DNA of 64,000 nt from an uncultured Formosa sp. (GCF_947500765.1 NZ_CANMTH010000001.1:62001-126000); one strand, 5' to 3'; shown: positions 43,382 through 52,893, counted from the stretch's first letter. Notes: generated by a model not told the origin, from the letters alone. A program made the numbers and translations.

Positions 43382-44311
43382 ATGTCCGTATTATTTATCC
43401 CTTTTGTATTCTTAATTCTGGTTGTTTTGTTCCTTTCATTTTTTACGGTAAAGCAACAAACAGCTGCAATTATAGAGCGTTTTGGAAAATTTAAAAGTAT
43501 TCGCCATTCTGGTTTACAAATGAAAATTCCATTTATTGATCGTATTTCTGGTCGTATGAGTTTAAAAATTCAGCAATTAGATGTTATTGTAGAAACCAAA
43601 ACGTTAGATGATGTATTTGTACGCTTAAAAATATCTGTACAATTTAAAGTGATTCAAGAAAAAGTATACGACGCCTTTTATAAATTAGATTATGCACACG
43701 ATCAAATTACCTCATATGTGTTTGATGTAGTTCGTGCAGAAGTACCAAAAATGAAATTAGATGACGTTTTTGTTAAAAAAGATGATATTGCAATCGCAGT
43801 AAAAATGGAACTTAACGATGCCATGTCTGATTATGGTTACGATATAATAAAAACTTTAGTAACAGATATTGATCCAGATGCTCAAGTTAAAGCGGCAATG
43901 AACCGTATTAATGCGTCTGAACGTGAAAAAATTGCAGCACAATTTGAAGGAGATGCACAACGTATATTAATTGTTGAAAAAGCAAAAGCTGAAGCTGAAA
44001 GTAAACGTTTACAAGGTCAAGGTATTGCAGATCAACGTCGTGAAATTGCTCGTGGTTTAGAAGAATCTGTAGAAGTTTTAAATCGTGTTGGAATTAATTC
44101 TCAAGAAGCATCTGCTTTAATTGTAGTAACACAACATTATGATACATTACAATCTTTAGGTGAAGAAACTAATAGTAACTTAATTTTATTACCAAACTCG
44201 CCTCAAGCAGGTAGTAATATGTTAAACGATATGGTTGCAAGTTTTGTTGCTAGTAACCAAATTGGTGAAGCCATGAAAGAAGCTAAAAACAAACCAAAAG
44301 AGATAGAATAA
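43382..44311 (+). CDS. SPFH/Band 7 (stomatin-like) membrane protein
   Basis: A 309-residue protein with one N-terminal membrane helix (LFIPFVFLILVVLFLSFFTV) and an SPFH domain: QQTAAIIERFGKFKSIRHSG, KIPFIDRI, VFVRLKISVQFKV and a helical C-terminal part with EREKIAAQFEGDAQRILIVE. Stomatin-type proteins make ring-like scaffolds in membrane microdomains; the partner is often a NfeD-like protein, but here the next gene encodes a YbjQ protein. The two lie 17 bases apart on the same strand. Confidence 0.92.
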   Translation: MSVLFIPFVFLILVVLFLSFFTVKQQTAAIIERFGKFKSIRHSGLQMKIPFIDRISGRMSLKIQQLDVIVETKTLDDVFVRLKISVQFKVIQEKVYDAFYKLDYAHDQITSYVFDVVRAEVPKMKLDDVFVKKDDIAIAVKMELNDAMSDYGYDIIKTLVTDIDPDAQVKAAMNRINASEREKIAAQFEGDAQRILIVEKAKAEAESKRLQGQGIADQRREIARGLEESVEVLNRVGINSQEASALIVVTQHYDTLQSLGEETNSNLILLPNSPQAGSNMLNDMVASFVASNQIGEAMKEAKNKPKEIE

Positions 44312-44328
44312 TTTAAATTTATATATAA

Positions 44329-44646
44329 ATGATTGTTACAACCACACCTACTCTAGAGACTCAAAAAATTACTGAATATTTAGGCATAGTTACAGGAGAA
44401 ACTATTATTGGAGCTAATTTTATAAAAGATTTTTTTGCTGGAATTCGTGATATTGTTGGCGGACGTGCAAGTTCTTACGAAGCAGTTTTAAGAGAAGCAA
44501 AAGATAGTGCTTTAAAAGAAATGAAAGAACGTGCCCAAGAGTTAGGAGCTCATGGTATTGTTGCTGTAGATTTAGATTATGAAACCGTTGGTCCTAATGG
44601 TGGCATGTTAATGGTTACTGCTTCTGGAACCGCTGTTAAATTCTAA
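44329..44646 (+). CDS. YbjQ/UPF0145 family protein
   Basis: A 105-residue soluble protein of the YbjQ (UPF0145) family, sometimes called heavy-metal-binding domain proteins. [61 protein letters not shown] and [16 protein letters not shown] match the family order; homologues form pentamers, but a role is not established. It follows the SPFH gene and ends at a strong bidirectional terminator. Confidence 0.9.
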   Translation: MIVTTTPTLETQKITEYLGIVTGETIIGANFIKDFFAGIRDIVGGRASSYEAVLREAKDSALKEMKERAQELGAHGIVAVDLDYETVGPNGGMLMVTASGTAVKF

Positions 44647-44670
44647 TAAAAGTTATTTTTTTAATTATAA

Positions 44671-44710
44671 AAAAAACTCCTGATTCTAAAATTAGAATCA
44701 GGAGTTTTTT
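44671..44710. terminator. Bidirectional terminator after the YbjQ gene
   Basis: A 19-base arm (AAAAAACTCCTGATTCTAA) and its exact complement with a two-base centre; A- and T-runs on both sides serve this convergent pair. Confidence 0.93.
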
Positions 44711-44721
44711 GTTTTGTATAG

Positions 44722-44934
44722 TTATTTTATACGTTGTTCTTTTTTATAATTTTCAATAATAACATTCAAGCTATCCAAATATTCTTCAAGTTCTATTACT
44801 GTAACTTCTGGATGTTCAAAATTTGGAATTGTTATCGGATTTTCATCAAGATATTGATAGACTTCAGGATAATCATTTTCTATAGTCCAAACGATTTCTG
44901 AAATGTCTTTGAGTAATTGTTCTTGTGTTTTCAT
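44722..44934 (-). CDS. Small acidic conserved-type protein of unknown function
   Basis: I do not recognise a family. The 70-residue acidic, helical protein (EQLLKDISEIVWTIENDYPE, LDENPITIPNFEHPEVTVIE) has no signal peptide and no Cys. It is a credible gene because it fits exactly between the terminator at 44671-44710 and an upstream leader, has an ATG, and has an amino-acid composition like a folded protein. It stands about 100 bases downstream of lplA on the same strand. Confidence 0.62.
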   Translation of the reverse strand: MKTQEQLLKDISEIVWTIENDYPEVYQYLDENPITIPNFEHPEVTVIELEEYLDSLNVIIENYKKEQRIK

Positions 44935-45036
44935 AATACTTTAAAATAGATATTATAAGGTACAAAAAAACAAGCTATTATATATAACTAGCTATTTATT
45001 AAATAAATTGAATTGTAATTTTTAATGAGTTTTTAA

Positions 45037-46059
45037 TTATTCGGAAACCTCAGAATCGATGTCATCATTACCATAAATCATGGCTAAAAATTCATTTGTA
45101 TCGATAGCTCCAAAGTATTCAGTAAGGTCTATATCTTTTAAAGCATTTTTAATAGCTGTTTCTTCGTAAGGCAAACCAATGAGAATAACTGAGAGTTCTT
45201 CAACCGCATTTTTTCCAAAGAAATCTCCAAATACGGTAAACTCGGCAATGTGTCCTTTTTCAACAAAAATTCGTAAATCAATTTCACCAATAGGAAAACG
45301 TTTTGTACGCTGAATATTAAACTTAGGCGAACGCCCATAATTCCAGTTCCAATCGTCGTACTTCTCTGCTTTTAATTTCGCAATACCTTCACGATCTGCT
45401 GCTGTAAATTCGTAGGTTTTAAAATTTTTATCGTTTGCATATAAACCTTCTAAAATTAAACTTCTAAAAGCTTCTATGGTTAAAGGTTCCTCTAAAAAAT
45501 CGCTAATATTTGCCACTCGACTTCTAACTGATTTATGACCTTTAGATTGAATTTTGCTCATCTTAACTTGCAAAGCTTTAGCCACTTCGTTTAAATCTGT
45601 ACTTAACAACAATGTTCCATGACTAAACATGCGTTTTCCGGTAGTAAATTGTGCTGTTCCGGAGACTTTTTTACCGTCTATTAAAATATCGTTTCTTCCA
45701 ATAAGTTCTGCTTCTACACCAAAATTTTTCAAGACTTCGATAACTGGTGCAGTAAACTTTTTAAAATTATGCATACTGGCATTATCATGATTGGTAATAA
45801 AACTAAAATTTAGATTTCCTAAATCGTGATATACAGCTCCTCCTCCACTAATGCGGCGCACCACGTGAATGCCTTTTTCTGTAATATAGTCTTGATTTAT
45901 TTCTTCTAATGTATTTTGATTACGGCCAATTATAATAGATGGTTCGTTAATGTAAAACAACAAATAATCGGTATTAGCATCGAAATGTCTTAAAGCATAT
46001 TCTTCTAAAGCCAAATTTAAATGCGGATCTGTAACGCCTTCGTTATCTATAAAAACCAT
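45037..46059 (-). CDS. lplA: Lipoate-protein ligase A
   Basis: LplA attaches lipoate (via lipoyl-AMP) to the E2 and H proteins. The 340-residue protein contains PSIIIGRNQNTLEEINQDYI, VVRRISGGGAVYHDLGNLNF (the RRxSGGGAVYHD motif, near residue 70), ISGTAQF-like KKVSGTAQFTTGKRMFSHGT and a C-terminal accessory domain (FNIQRTKRFPIGEIDLRIFV). It is transcribed alone from a TTG-N23-TATTTTTG promoter. Confidence 0.95.
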   Translation of the reverse strand: MVFIDNEGVTDPHLNLALEEYALRHFDANTDYLLFYINEPSIIIGRNQNTLEEINQDYITEKGIHVVRRISGGGAVYHDLGNLNFSFITNHDNASMHNFKKFTAPVIEVLKNFGVEAELIGRNDILIDGKKVSGTAQFTTGKRMFSHGTLLLSTDLNEVAKALQVKMSKIQSKGHKSVRSRVANISDFLEEPLTIEAFRSLILEGLYANDKNFKTYEFTAADREGIAKLKAEKYDDWNWNYGRSPKFNIQRTKRFPIGEIDLRIFVEKGHIAEFTVFGDFFGKNAVEELSVILIGLPYEETAIKNALKDIDLTEYFGAIDTNEFLAMIYGNDDIDSEVSE

Positions 46060-46085
46060 ACTGTAAAAATTAAAAAGTTGTTTTA

Positions 46086-46119
46086 CAAAAATACTTAGAA
46101 TCCCTGTAATAGATTACAA
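46086..46119 (-). promoter_or_regulatory. Promoter of lplA
   Basis: TATTTTTG (46086-46093) with TTG at 46117-46119, spacing 23, on the minus strand; about 27 bases before the ATG. Confidence 0.55.
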
Positions 46120-46150
46120 ATCTTACTTATCATTTTTAATAATTTGAAAC

Positions 46151-46189
46151 AAAAAAGCCTTGAAATAAGAACTATTTCAAGGCTTTTTA
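46151..46189 (-). terminator. Terminator of glnS
   Basis: A 16-base stem (AAAAAGCCTTGAAATA with TATTTCAAGGCTTTTT), a five-base loop and a T-run on the minus strand, about 20 bases after the glnS stop. Confidence 0.92.
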
Positions 46190-46206
46190 TATCAATTAAA
46201 TTCAGA

Positions 46207-48231
46207 TTATATCTCTGATGCTTCTGCAACTAAAAGTGCATTACCATCTGCTAATCCTTTTTCTATAAATTCGTTAATAGCATCGTTACGTTCTAAGCCA
46301 TTTTTAAGCAGTACTTGCAACGTTAACATCACAGCGATACGTGTACCTACTTTTTTAGCAGCAGTTCCAAATAACGGCTCTAATTCGTCGTAAGACACTT
46401 TTTCTGCCAATTCTAAAATATCGGCTTTAATTTTCTCACGTTTAGCATCTGGTAAATTCGTATATTTTTTACCAAATTGCTGAATCACATCTATAGCCTT
46501 ACGTTGTGGCTGATTAGATTTAGGCTGATTCTGATTAGGATTCGGCTCCGTTTTTGGCTTTTCTTTTGCCCAAGAATCACGTAATCCAACTGTTTTATTA
46601 AATATTAAATTTTCTGAAGTTGAATCGTAATCGACATTAAAATAGCCTAAACGCTGAAACTGAAAACGCTCGCCTACTTTAGCTTCTGTTAAGCTAGGTT
46701 CTACAAATGCAGTAATTAGTTTTAAAGACTCAGGATTTATAAAGTCCATAAAACTTTTATCGGCATGACTATCTGGAGATTCGTCCATAAATAATCTATC
46801 GTATTCTCTAACAACAGCTTTAACAGCATGTTTTATAGATACCCAATGCAAGGTTCCTTTTACTTTACGTAAACTAGCTTCTGTGCCGCTACCACTTAAT
46901 GTATCCGGATCGTAACTTACATGAATTTCGGTAATGTTTCCATTCTCATCCTTTACAACGCTTTCGCCTTTAATAATGTAAGCGTTTTTTAAACGGACTT
47001 CTTTTCCTAAAGTTAGGCGGAAATATTTACTATTCGCTTGTTCTTTAAAATCATCACGTTCAATATACAATTCGCGAGAAAATGGTACTTGTCTAAATCC
47101 AGCACTATCATCTTCTTGGTTATTTTCTGCTTCTAACCATTCGTCTTTATCTTCTGGATAGTTAGTAATTACTAACTTCACCGGATCTAAAACCGCCATA
47201 ACACGCGGTGCCGTTTTGTTTAAATCTTCACGAATACAAAATTCTAAAAGCGAAACATCAATTACATTTTCACGCTTAGCTACCCCAACAGTTTCCACAA
47301 ATTTTCGGATTGCCGTTGGCGTATAACCACGACGACGTAACCCAGAAATAGTTGGCATACGCGGATCGTCCCAACCGTTTACCACACCATCTTCTACCAA
47401 TTGTAACAACTTACGCTTACTCATAATCGTATAGCTTAAGTTTAAACGTGCAAATTCGCGTTGTTTTGGGCGTACTTGGTCTTCTACAACTAATTGATCT
47501 AAAAACCAATCGTAAAGCTCTCTGTGAGGTTTAAATTCTAACGAACATAAACTATGTGATACTTGTTCTAAATAATCACTTTCACCATGCGTCCAGTCGT
47601 ACATTGGGTAAATACACCACGTATCTCCTGTGCGGTGATGCGATTTCTTTAAAATACGGTAAATAATAGGGTCACGCATTAACATATTAACATGTTGCAT
47701 GTCTATTTTAGCACGTAAAATATGTTCACCTTCATTAAATTCTCCCGCTTTCATTCGGTTGAATAAATCAAGATTTTCTTCAACAGTTCTATTTCTAAAC
47801 GGACCATCTATACCAGGTTGAGTAGGCGTTCCTTTTTGTTCGGCCATAGCTTCAGACGATTGCGAATCGACATACGCTTTGCCATCTTTTATAAGTTGAA
47901 CTGCCCAGTCGAATAACTGCTGAAAATAATCTGAAGAATATACTTCCTTATCCCAATGGTAACCTAACCAAGAGACATCTTCTTTAATCGCATCTACATA
48001 TTCCTGCTCTTCTTTAGCCGGATTAGTATCGTCGAAACGAAGGTTTACAGGCGCATTATAACGTTCGCCTAAACCAAAACTAATTCCTATAGCTTTAGTA
48101 TGCCCAATGTGTAAATACCCATTAGGTTCTGGCGGAAAACGAAAACGTAATTTATCTTGAGATATTTCGGTTTTTAAATCGTTTTCTATAATATGTTCAA
48201 TAAAATTGAGTGATTTTGTTTCTTCAGACAT
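46207..48231 (-). CDS. glnS: Glutaminyl-tRNA synthetase with C-terminal YqeY-like extension
   Basis: GlnS charges tRNA-Gln. The class I core has RFPPEPNGYLHIGHTKAIGI (HIGH motif) and LSYTIMSKRKLLQLVEDG (KMSKS-type MSKRK). At 674 residues it is about 120 longer than the E. coli enzyme: after a low-complexity linker (PKTEPNPNQNQPKSNQPQRK) comes a helical domain of about 95 residues (YTNLPDAKREKIKADILELA ... GTRIAVMLTLQVLLKNGLER). Bacteroidota GlnRS proteins often have a YqeY-type extension that can help bind tRNA; that identity is from family knowledge. It starts downstream of a TAATTTTG box at 48264-48271. Confidence 0.95.
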   Translation of the reverse strand: MSEETKSLNFIEHIIENDLKTEISQDKLRFRFPPEPNGYLHIGHTKAIGISFGLGERYNAPVNLRFDDTNPAKEEQEYVDAIKEDVSWLGYHWDKEVYSSDYFQQLFDWAVQLIKDGKAYVDSQSSEAMAEQKGTPTQPGIDGPFRNRTVEENLDLFNRMKAGEFNEGEHILRAKIDMQHVNMLMRDPIIYRILKKSHHRTGDTWCIYPMYDWTHGESDYLEQVSHSLCSLEFKPHRELYDWFLDQLVVEDQVRPKQREFARLNLSYTIMSKRKLLQLVEDGVVNGWDDPRMPTISGLRRRGYTPTAIRKFVETVGVAKRENVIDVSLLEFCIREDLNKTAPRVMAVLDPVKLVITNYPEDKDEWLEAENNQEDDSAGFRQVPFSRELYIERDDFKEQANSKYFRLTLGKEVRLKNAYIIKGESVVKDENGNITEIHVSYDPDTLSGSGTEASLRKVKGTLHWVSIKHAVKAVVREYDRLFMDESPDSHADKSFMDFINPESLKLITAFVEPSLTEAKVGERFQFQRLGYFNVDYDSTSENLIFNKTVGLRDSWAKEKPKTEPNPNQNQPKSNQPQRKAIDVIQQFGKKYTNLPDAKREKIKADILELAEKVSYDELEPLFGTAAKKVGTRIAVMLTLQVLLKNGLERNDAINEFIEKGLADGNALLVAEASEI

Positions 48232-48263
48232 AAATGATAAGAATACCTATTAAAAATAAATCA

Positions 48264-48271
48264 CAAAATTA
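48264..48271 (-). promoter_or_regulatory. -7 promoter box of glnS
   Basis: TAATTTTG on the minus strand, about 33 bases before the glnS ATG; no upstream TTG seen. Confidence 0.45.
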
Positions 48272-48364
48272 ATGAAATATCCGCTTGCTTACTATTATTC
48301 TTAGAGATAATGATTAATTTTATAAAAAAAATTAATCCATAAAATATTATTTATTTACAGGCTT

Positions 48365-48727
48365 ATGGGCGTTATAAAAGTAGAGAATATAAGAATTTTC
48401 GCTAATCACGGTTGTTTAACCGAAGAAACTAAAATAGGAAGTGATTACCGTGTAGATTTAGTTATAAAAGCTAATTTACAAACTTCCGCAATTTCTGATA
48501 ATCTAATAGATACAGTAGATTATGTGTTTTTAAACAGAATAGTTAGAGAAGAAATGAAAATTCCTTCATACCTTCTGGAAACTGTTGCTAAACGTATATT
48601 AATAAGAATATTAAACGAAAATAAATCTGTTAATAAAGCAACAATTAGCGTTAGTAAACTAAACCCTCCTATAGGTGGAGATGTAGAAATGGTGACTATA
48701 AAAATGACGGAGAAAAGAAAAAAGTGA
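48365..48727 (+). CDS. folB: Dihydroneopterin aldolase
   Basis: FolB cleaves dihydroneopterin to 6-hydroxymethyl-dihydropterin in folate synthesis. The 120-residue protein shows IKVENIRIFANHGCLTEET with the conserved Glu, VDYVFLNRIVREEM, LETVAKRI and the C-terminal SVSKLNPPIGGDVEMVTI with the catalytic Lys. The length is normal. It is on the plus strand, divergent from glnS and about 50 bases before the tRNA-Cys gene. Confidence 0.93.
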   Translation: MGVIKVENIRIFANHGCLTEETKIGSDYRVDLVIKANLQTSAISDNLIDTVDYVFLNRIVREEMKIPSYLLETVAKRILIRILNENKSVNKATISVSKLNPPIGGDVEMVTIKMTEKRKK

Positions 48728-48757
48728 AAGTAAGTAGTGTAGATTCATTATTTTTTT

Positions 48758-48765
48758 TACATTTG
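48758..48765 (+). promoter_or_regulatory. -7 promoter box of tRNA-Cys
   Basis: TACATTTG lies 15 bases before the tRNA 5' end, downstream of the folB stop. Confidence 0.55.
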
Positions 48766-48780
48766 CAATCCGTTAATTAC

Positions 48781-48851
48781 GGCGTCGTGGCCGAGTGGCT
48801 AGGCAGAGGTCTGCAAAACCTTGTACAGCGGTTCGAATCCGCTCGACGCCT
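48781..48851 (+). tRNA. tRNA-Cys (anticodon GCA)
   Basis: The cloverleaf is complete: acceptor GGCGTCG/CGACGCC, a D-arm with GAGTGGCTAGGC, an anticodon stem GAGGT/ACCTT around loop CTGCAAA (anticodon GCA), and a T-arm with GGTTCGAATCC. The discriminator is U, as in tRNA-Cys. The 3' CCA is not encoded. It is transcribed alone and followed by a hairpin terminator. Confidence 0.97.
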
Positions 48852-48854
48852 CTT

Positions 48855-48885
48855 AAAACCTTCAAGTTTACTTGGAGGTTTTTTT
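48855..48885 (+). terminator. Terminator of tRNA-Cys
   Basis: AAACCTTCAAGT pairs with ACTTGGAGGTTT (one G-U pair), with a two-base centre and a run of T, directly after the tRNA. Confidence 0.88.
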
Positions 48886-49063
48886 ATATCCGAATTTTAA
48901 AATCTTACTTAAAAAAGAACATAACCTATTATCAATTAAATATATTTAGATAAATCTAAATTACTGATTGTAAACAAGAAATTAATTTGAAACTAAAATT
49001 ACGCTTACGCACTTAGTAAATAGACTGAAAAATTACGATAGAGATACCAAATTGAAGCTTTAT

Positions 49064-49106
49064 AAAAAAAGAAATCCAGATCTTTTTTATAAAAAAGCTC
49101 TGGATT
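49064..49106 (-). terminator. Terminator of the LysE-type gene
   Basis: AATCCAGA...CTTTTTT pairs with AAAAAAG...TCTGGATT with one internal mismatch, followed on the minus strand by a seven-base T-run. Confidence 0.8.
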
Positions 49107-49114
49107 AAATATGT

Positions 49115-49795
49115 TTAATGTAATGGATTTATTTGTTCGAATTTATCCTTTAAGATTTCCTTTTCTTTAGGAAAGAACCCTTGAACAAGTAGTAAAACAC
49201 CAAAACCTAAAATAACAAGAGATACTATTTTTTTTGTTTTAAAAATAATACGCGGTGTTAATTTATTTCTCAATGATTTAGCTGCTAACATTTTAAATAA
49301 ATCTACTATAAAATAGACAGTAAGTATAGTGGCTAAAAAAATATGTACGCCAAATTCATTATCTGTCATAGAGTTTCCTATAACTATAAAACTTAACCAT
49401 CCTAAAAGGACACCTACATTTATAAAATTTAATAGAAACCCTTTCATAAAAAGCTTCCCATAATTTTTTTGAACTTCGATGCTATGATACTCTCTTAAAA
49501 TTGTTCTAAAAGATTTTTGTGCTTTTACAAAAGATATTAAACCATAAACAACAAGTAAAACACCTCCAAAAACAAAGAAGTTAGGATCGTCTTTTATACG
49601 ATCTAAAATACGACTGGTGCTGTAAAAGGCAACGACAATAAAAAACATGTCGGCAATAATAACTCCTAAATCAAATATAAGAGCGCTTTTAAACCCTTTT
49701 GTAGCGCTAGTTTCTAGCAAAACAAAAAATACTGGTCCAATTGTAAAGGATAACAATATTCCGAAGGGAATAGCTCTTAAAATATCTTCTAACAT
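49115..49795 (-). CDS. LysE-family amino-acid/metabolite exporter
   Basis: A six-helix inner-membrane exporter of the LysE/RhtB family (226 residues from the ATG chosen). LRAIPFGILLSFTIGPVFFVLLETS is the conserved N-terminal motif with GP, and FLLNFINVGVLLGWLSFIVIG is the second half. The track starts at a TTG at 49816, but a TAAATTTG box covers that codon (49814-49821) and would begin RNA near 49807, so the ATG at 49795 is the likely start. It is transcribed alone; the substrate is unknown. Confidence 0.87.
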   Translation of the reverse strand: MLEDILRAIPFGILLSFTIGPVFFVLLETSATKGFKSALIFDLGVIIADMFFIVVAFYSTSRILDRIKDDPNFFVFGGVLLVVYGLISFVKAQKSFRTILREYHSIEVQKNYGKLFMKGFLLNFINVGVLLGWLSFIVIGNSMTDNEFGVHIFLATILTVYFIVDLFKMLAAKSLRNKLTPRIIFKTKKIVSLVILGFGVLLLVQGFFPKEKEILKDKFEQINPLH

Positions 49796-49813
49796 AGCTC
49801 GCGATCTCTGCCG

Positions 49814-49821
49814 CAAATTTA
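49814..49821 (-). promoter_or_regulatory. -7 promoter box of the LysE-type gene
   Basis: TAAATTTG on the minus strand, 19 bases before the ATG at 49795. It overlaps the longer TTG start in the ORF track, which argues against that start. Confidence 0.5.
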
Positions 49822-49837
49822 GTAAAACTTAAGGGAA

Positions 49838-50512
49838 TTAGTCTACTCTTAGAATTCTTCCGCCTAATACTTTATTTTCGTTAACAGTTTCTGGCTTACC
49901 ATAAATATAAACATCTCCGCCAGCACGAATGGTAGCGTCAACAGTTTTAGATGCTTTTACGTGTGCTTCTCCTGCAGCATGAATGGATACTTTAGAGGTT
50001 TCTGAATCTAATAATTGTCCGTTATAAACACCACCTGTTAAAATGTTAATTTGTTCATTTTTAGCAGATCCACTCGTTGTAATTTCTCCACCGGTAATAG
50101 ATTTTACTACTACAAAAGACACATTTAAAGGGACATTTATTTTTCCACCTTCTTGTGCTTTTAATTCAATTTCAAATTGTTCTACAACATTATCAGATTT
50201 TAGTACAGCACCTTCGTTAACATCTATTACATCTATAGTTGTATAATACAGATTAACTTTAGTGTCTTCGCCATTAAAAATGTTATCAATACTCATTCTA
50301 ACTTTTAAAATACCATTTTTATTAATGGTTTCAACTTTATCTGCATTATTACCAGTAATCTCGATTTTATTAACATCAGATTTTATTAAATTTAGATGAA
50401 TTAAATCGTAAACTTTAACTTCTTTAAAATCTCCTACTAATTTTTCTACTTTCTTTTGCGCATGTAATCCCATGGATAAACATGCTATAAATATAATTAC
50501 TAACTGTTTCAT
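49838..50512 (-). CDS. Exported head-GIN (DUF2807) domain protein
   Basis: A 224-residue exported protein with signal peptide MKQLVIIFIACLSMGLHAQ. The remainder forms repeated short beta strands (VEKLVGDFKEVKVYDLIHLN, VDVNEGAVLKSDNV-like turns, ILTGGVYNGQLLDSETSKVS, AAGEAHVKASKTVDATIRAG), characteristic of the head-GIN/DUF2807 beta-helix domain. Members are called putative auto-transporter adhesins, but their role is not settled. It is transcribed after rnr on the same strand with a 190-base gap and before the LysE-type gene. Confidence 0.82.
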   Translation of the reverse strand: MKQLVIIFIACLSMGLHAQKKVEKLVGDFKEVKVYDLIHLNLIKSDVNKIEITGNNADKVETINKNGILKVRMSIDNIFNGEDTKVNLYYTTIDVIDVNEGAVLKSDNVVEQFEIELKAQEGGKINVPLNVSFVVVKSITGGEITTSGSAKNEQINILTGGVYNGQLLDSETSKVSIHAAGEAHVKASKTVDATIRAGGDVYIYGKPETVNENKVLGGRILRVD

Positions 50513-50703
50513 TTTAATTGAATTATAATATTATTTTATTCTAATTAATTTGCTATAAAATTGAAATTTAACCTTATAACTTTCACTCAAAATGTATGAG
50601 GTACTGAAAATAAATCCAGTAGTGTATTCTCATAATTTTTACGTTCATTGCACTTATTAACAATATTTAAACTTGTTTTAGCTTATTAATAAGTGCTATA
50701 TTT

Positions 50704-52893
50704 TTATGTGTTTGATTTACCTATTAAATGAAAATCAAGATGTTTTTTTACTAAATCTGTTTCTTTTACTTTTACAATAACTTCGTCACCTAACTGATAC
50801 ATAGTTTTAGATTCGCGACCAATTATAGCATATTGACTTTCGTCAAATTCGTAATAATCCCCTTTTATATCGCGAGTTCTTACCATACCTTCACATTTAT
50901 TATCGATAATTTCGACATAAATTCCCCAGTCTGTAACTCCAGATATTACACCTGCAAACTCTTCATCTTCATGATCTTGCATGAAACGAATTTGCATGTA
51001 TTTAATAGAATCTCGTTCTGCTCTAGTTGCTAAATATTCCATACTACTGGAATGTTTACATTTTTCTTCGTAAATAACTTCACTAGCAGATTTTCCATCA
51101 TCTAAATACAGTTGTAGCAAACGATGTGCCATAACATCTGGATAACGACGAATTGGAGATGTAAAATGACTATAATAATCGAAAGCCAAACCGTAATGTC
51201 CAATATTATGCGTTGTATACTCGGCTTTACTCATGGTTCTAATCGCTAATGTATCGACTAAATTTTGTTCTTTTTTACCTGCAACATCGGTTAATAAACC
51301 GTTTAATGAAGCCGAAGTGGATTTACGATCTTTAAAATCTAATTTATATCCAAATTTAAAGACAACATTCTGAAGCGCATGTAATTTACTTTCGTCTGGC
51401 TCGTCGTGAACACGATAAATAAATGTTTTTTCTGGTTTTTTCTTACCTACAAATTCTGCTACTTTCTTATTAGCCAATAACATAAATTCTTCAATTAATT
51501 TATTAGCATCTGCAGATGTTTTAAAGAATACACCTACAGGGTTACTTTCGGTGTCTAAATTAAATTTAACTTCAACCTTATCGAAAGAAATAGCACCGGC
51601 TCCCATACGTTTACTTCGCATAATTTTTGCTAGTTGGTCTAATTTTAAAACAGCATCTGCAATGGGTTGATCTACATTATAAGCGTCTCCTGTTATAGAA
51701 ATTTCTTTAGGAATTGCATTTAATTTAGTTTCAATAATATGTTGTGCTTCTTCGTATGCAAAACGTGCATCACTATAAGTTACCGTTCTACCAAACCATT
51801 GGTTAACAACTTGAGCTTTATTATTTAATTCGAAAACGGCCGAAAAGGTGAATTTTTCTTCATGCGGACGTAAAGAACACGCATTGTTAGATAAAATTTC
51901 TGGTAACATTGGTACCACACGATCTACTAAATATACAGATGTTGCACGTTCATAAGCTTCGTCATCTAAAATAGTTCCTTCTTGTACGTAATGTGACACA
52001 TCTGCAATGTGAATTCCGATTTCGTAATTTCCATTTTCTAAAACTTCAAAAGATAAGGCATCATCAAAATCTTTAGCATCTTTAGGATCTATGGTAAAAG
52101 TTAATACTTTACGCATATCCCGACGTTTTTTAATTTCGTCTTCGTTTATAGAAGTATCAATATTATTTGCAAACTCTTCTACCTCAGGAGGAAACTCATA
52201 AGGTAATCCGTAATCGGCTAAAATGGCATGAATTTCTGTATTATGCTCACCTGGTTTACCTAAAACTTTTAAGACTTTTCCGTTTGGTGAATCTGCTTTA
52301 TCTGGCCAATCTTCAAGGCTTACTAATACTTTATCGCCATCTTCTGCACCACCTGTTTTATTAATTGGCACAAAAATATCTTTATACATTTTATAGCCAT
52401 CAACAACTACAAATGCATAGTTTTTACTTAGCTGAATAACACCAACATACTCTGTTTTAGCACGTTTAATTATATTGGTAATTTCGCCTTCTAACTTGCC
52501 ATGTTTTTTACGTTTATAAACGTAAAGTTCTACCTCATCGCCATTTAAGGCTTTGTTTATATTATTTGAAGCAATAAAAATATCGTCATCATAATCTTCA
52601 CAAATCACATAACCTGAGCCTTTAGAAGTTAAATCTATAATTCCTGTACTATATTCTGTATTAACAACGGCTTTAAATTTACCGCGTTCTACTTCTTCTA
52701 TTTCCTTTTGAGAAAGTAATAATTGAAGTTTTTTAATTATTTGGTTTCTGCTGCTGGCATCGTTTACATTTAAAATTGCAGCTATTTGTTTATAATTGAA
52801 GGTTTTATTACGTTCCTTTCTTAGGATGTTTAAAATCGTTTGAGAGAGATTAGAAATCCCATTAGAAGCTTTCTTTTTCCGCTTTCTTGTCAT
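50704..52893 (-). CDS. rnr: Ribonuclease R
   Basis: RNase R is a 3'-5' exoribonuclease acting on structured RNA. The 729-residue protein has an N-terminal basic/winged-helix region (KRKKKASNGISNLSQTILNI), cold-shock-like OB domains, the RNB catalytic domain with the acidic cluster TFTIDPKDAKDFDDALSFE, EEFMLLANKKVAEFV and HYGLAFDYYSHFTSPIRRYPD, and a C-terminal S1 domain. The length is usual. It begins just after a 727-base gap, divergent from rpiB. Confidence 0.97.
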   Translation of the reverse strand: MTRKRKKKASNGISNLSQTILNILRKERNKTFNYKQIAAILNVNDASSRNQIIKKLQLLLSQKEIEEVERGKFKAVVNTEYSTGIIDLTSKGSGYVICEDYDDDIFIASNNINKALNGDEVELYVYKRKKHGKLEGEITNIIKRAKTEYVGVIQLSKNYAFVVVDGYKMYKDIFVPINKTGGAEDGDKVLVSLEDWPDKADSPNGKVLKVLGKPGEHNTEIHAILADYGLPYEFPPEVEEFANNIDTSINEDEIKKRRDMRKVLTFTIDPKDAKDFDDALSFEVLENGNYEIGIHIADVSHYVQEGTILDDEAYERATSVYLVDRVVPMLPEILSNNACSLRPHEEKFTFSAVFELNNKAQVVNQWFGRTVTYSDARFAYEEAQHIIETKLNAIPKEISITGDAYNVDQPIADAVLKLDQLAKIMRSKRMGAGAISFDKVEVKFNLDTESNPVGVFFKTSADANKLIEEFMLLANKKVAEFVGKKKPEKTFIYRVHDEPDESKLHALQNVVFKFGYKLDFKDRKSTSASLNGLLTDVAGKKEQNLVDTLAIRTMSKAEYTTHNIGHYGLAFDYYSHFTSPIRRYPDVMAHRLLQLYLDDGKSASEVIYEEKCKHSSSMEYLATRAERDSIKYMQIRFMQDHEDEEFAGVISGVTDWGIYVEIIDNKCEGMVRTRDIKGDYYEFDESQYAIIGRESKTMYQLGDEVIVKVKETDLVKKHLDFHLIGKSNT

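Noticed and set aside
44960-45000. Possible terminator of lplA (AGCTA...TAGCT near a T-run)
   Set aside because: Only a five-base stem with a long A/T loop.
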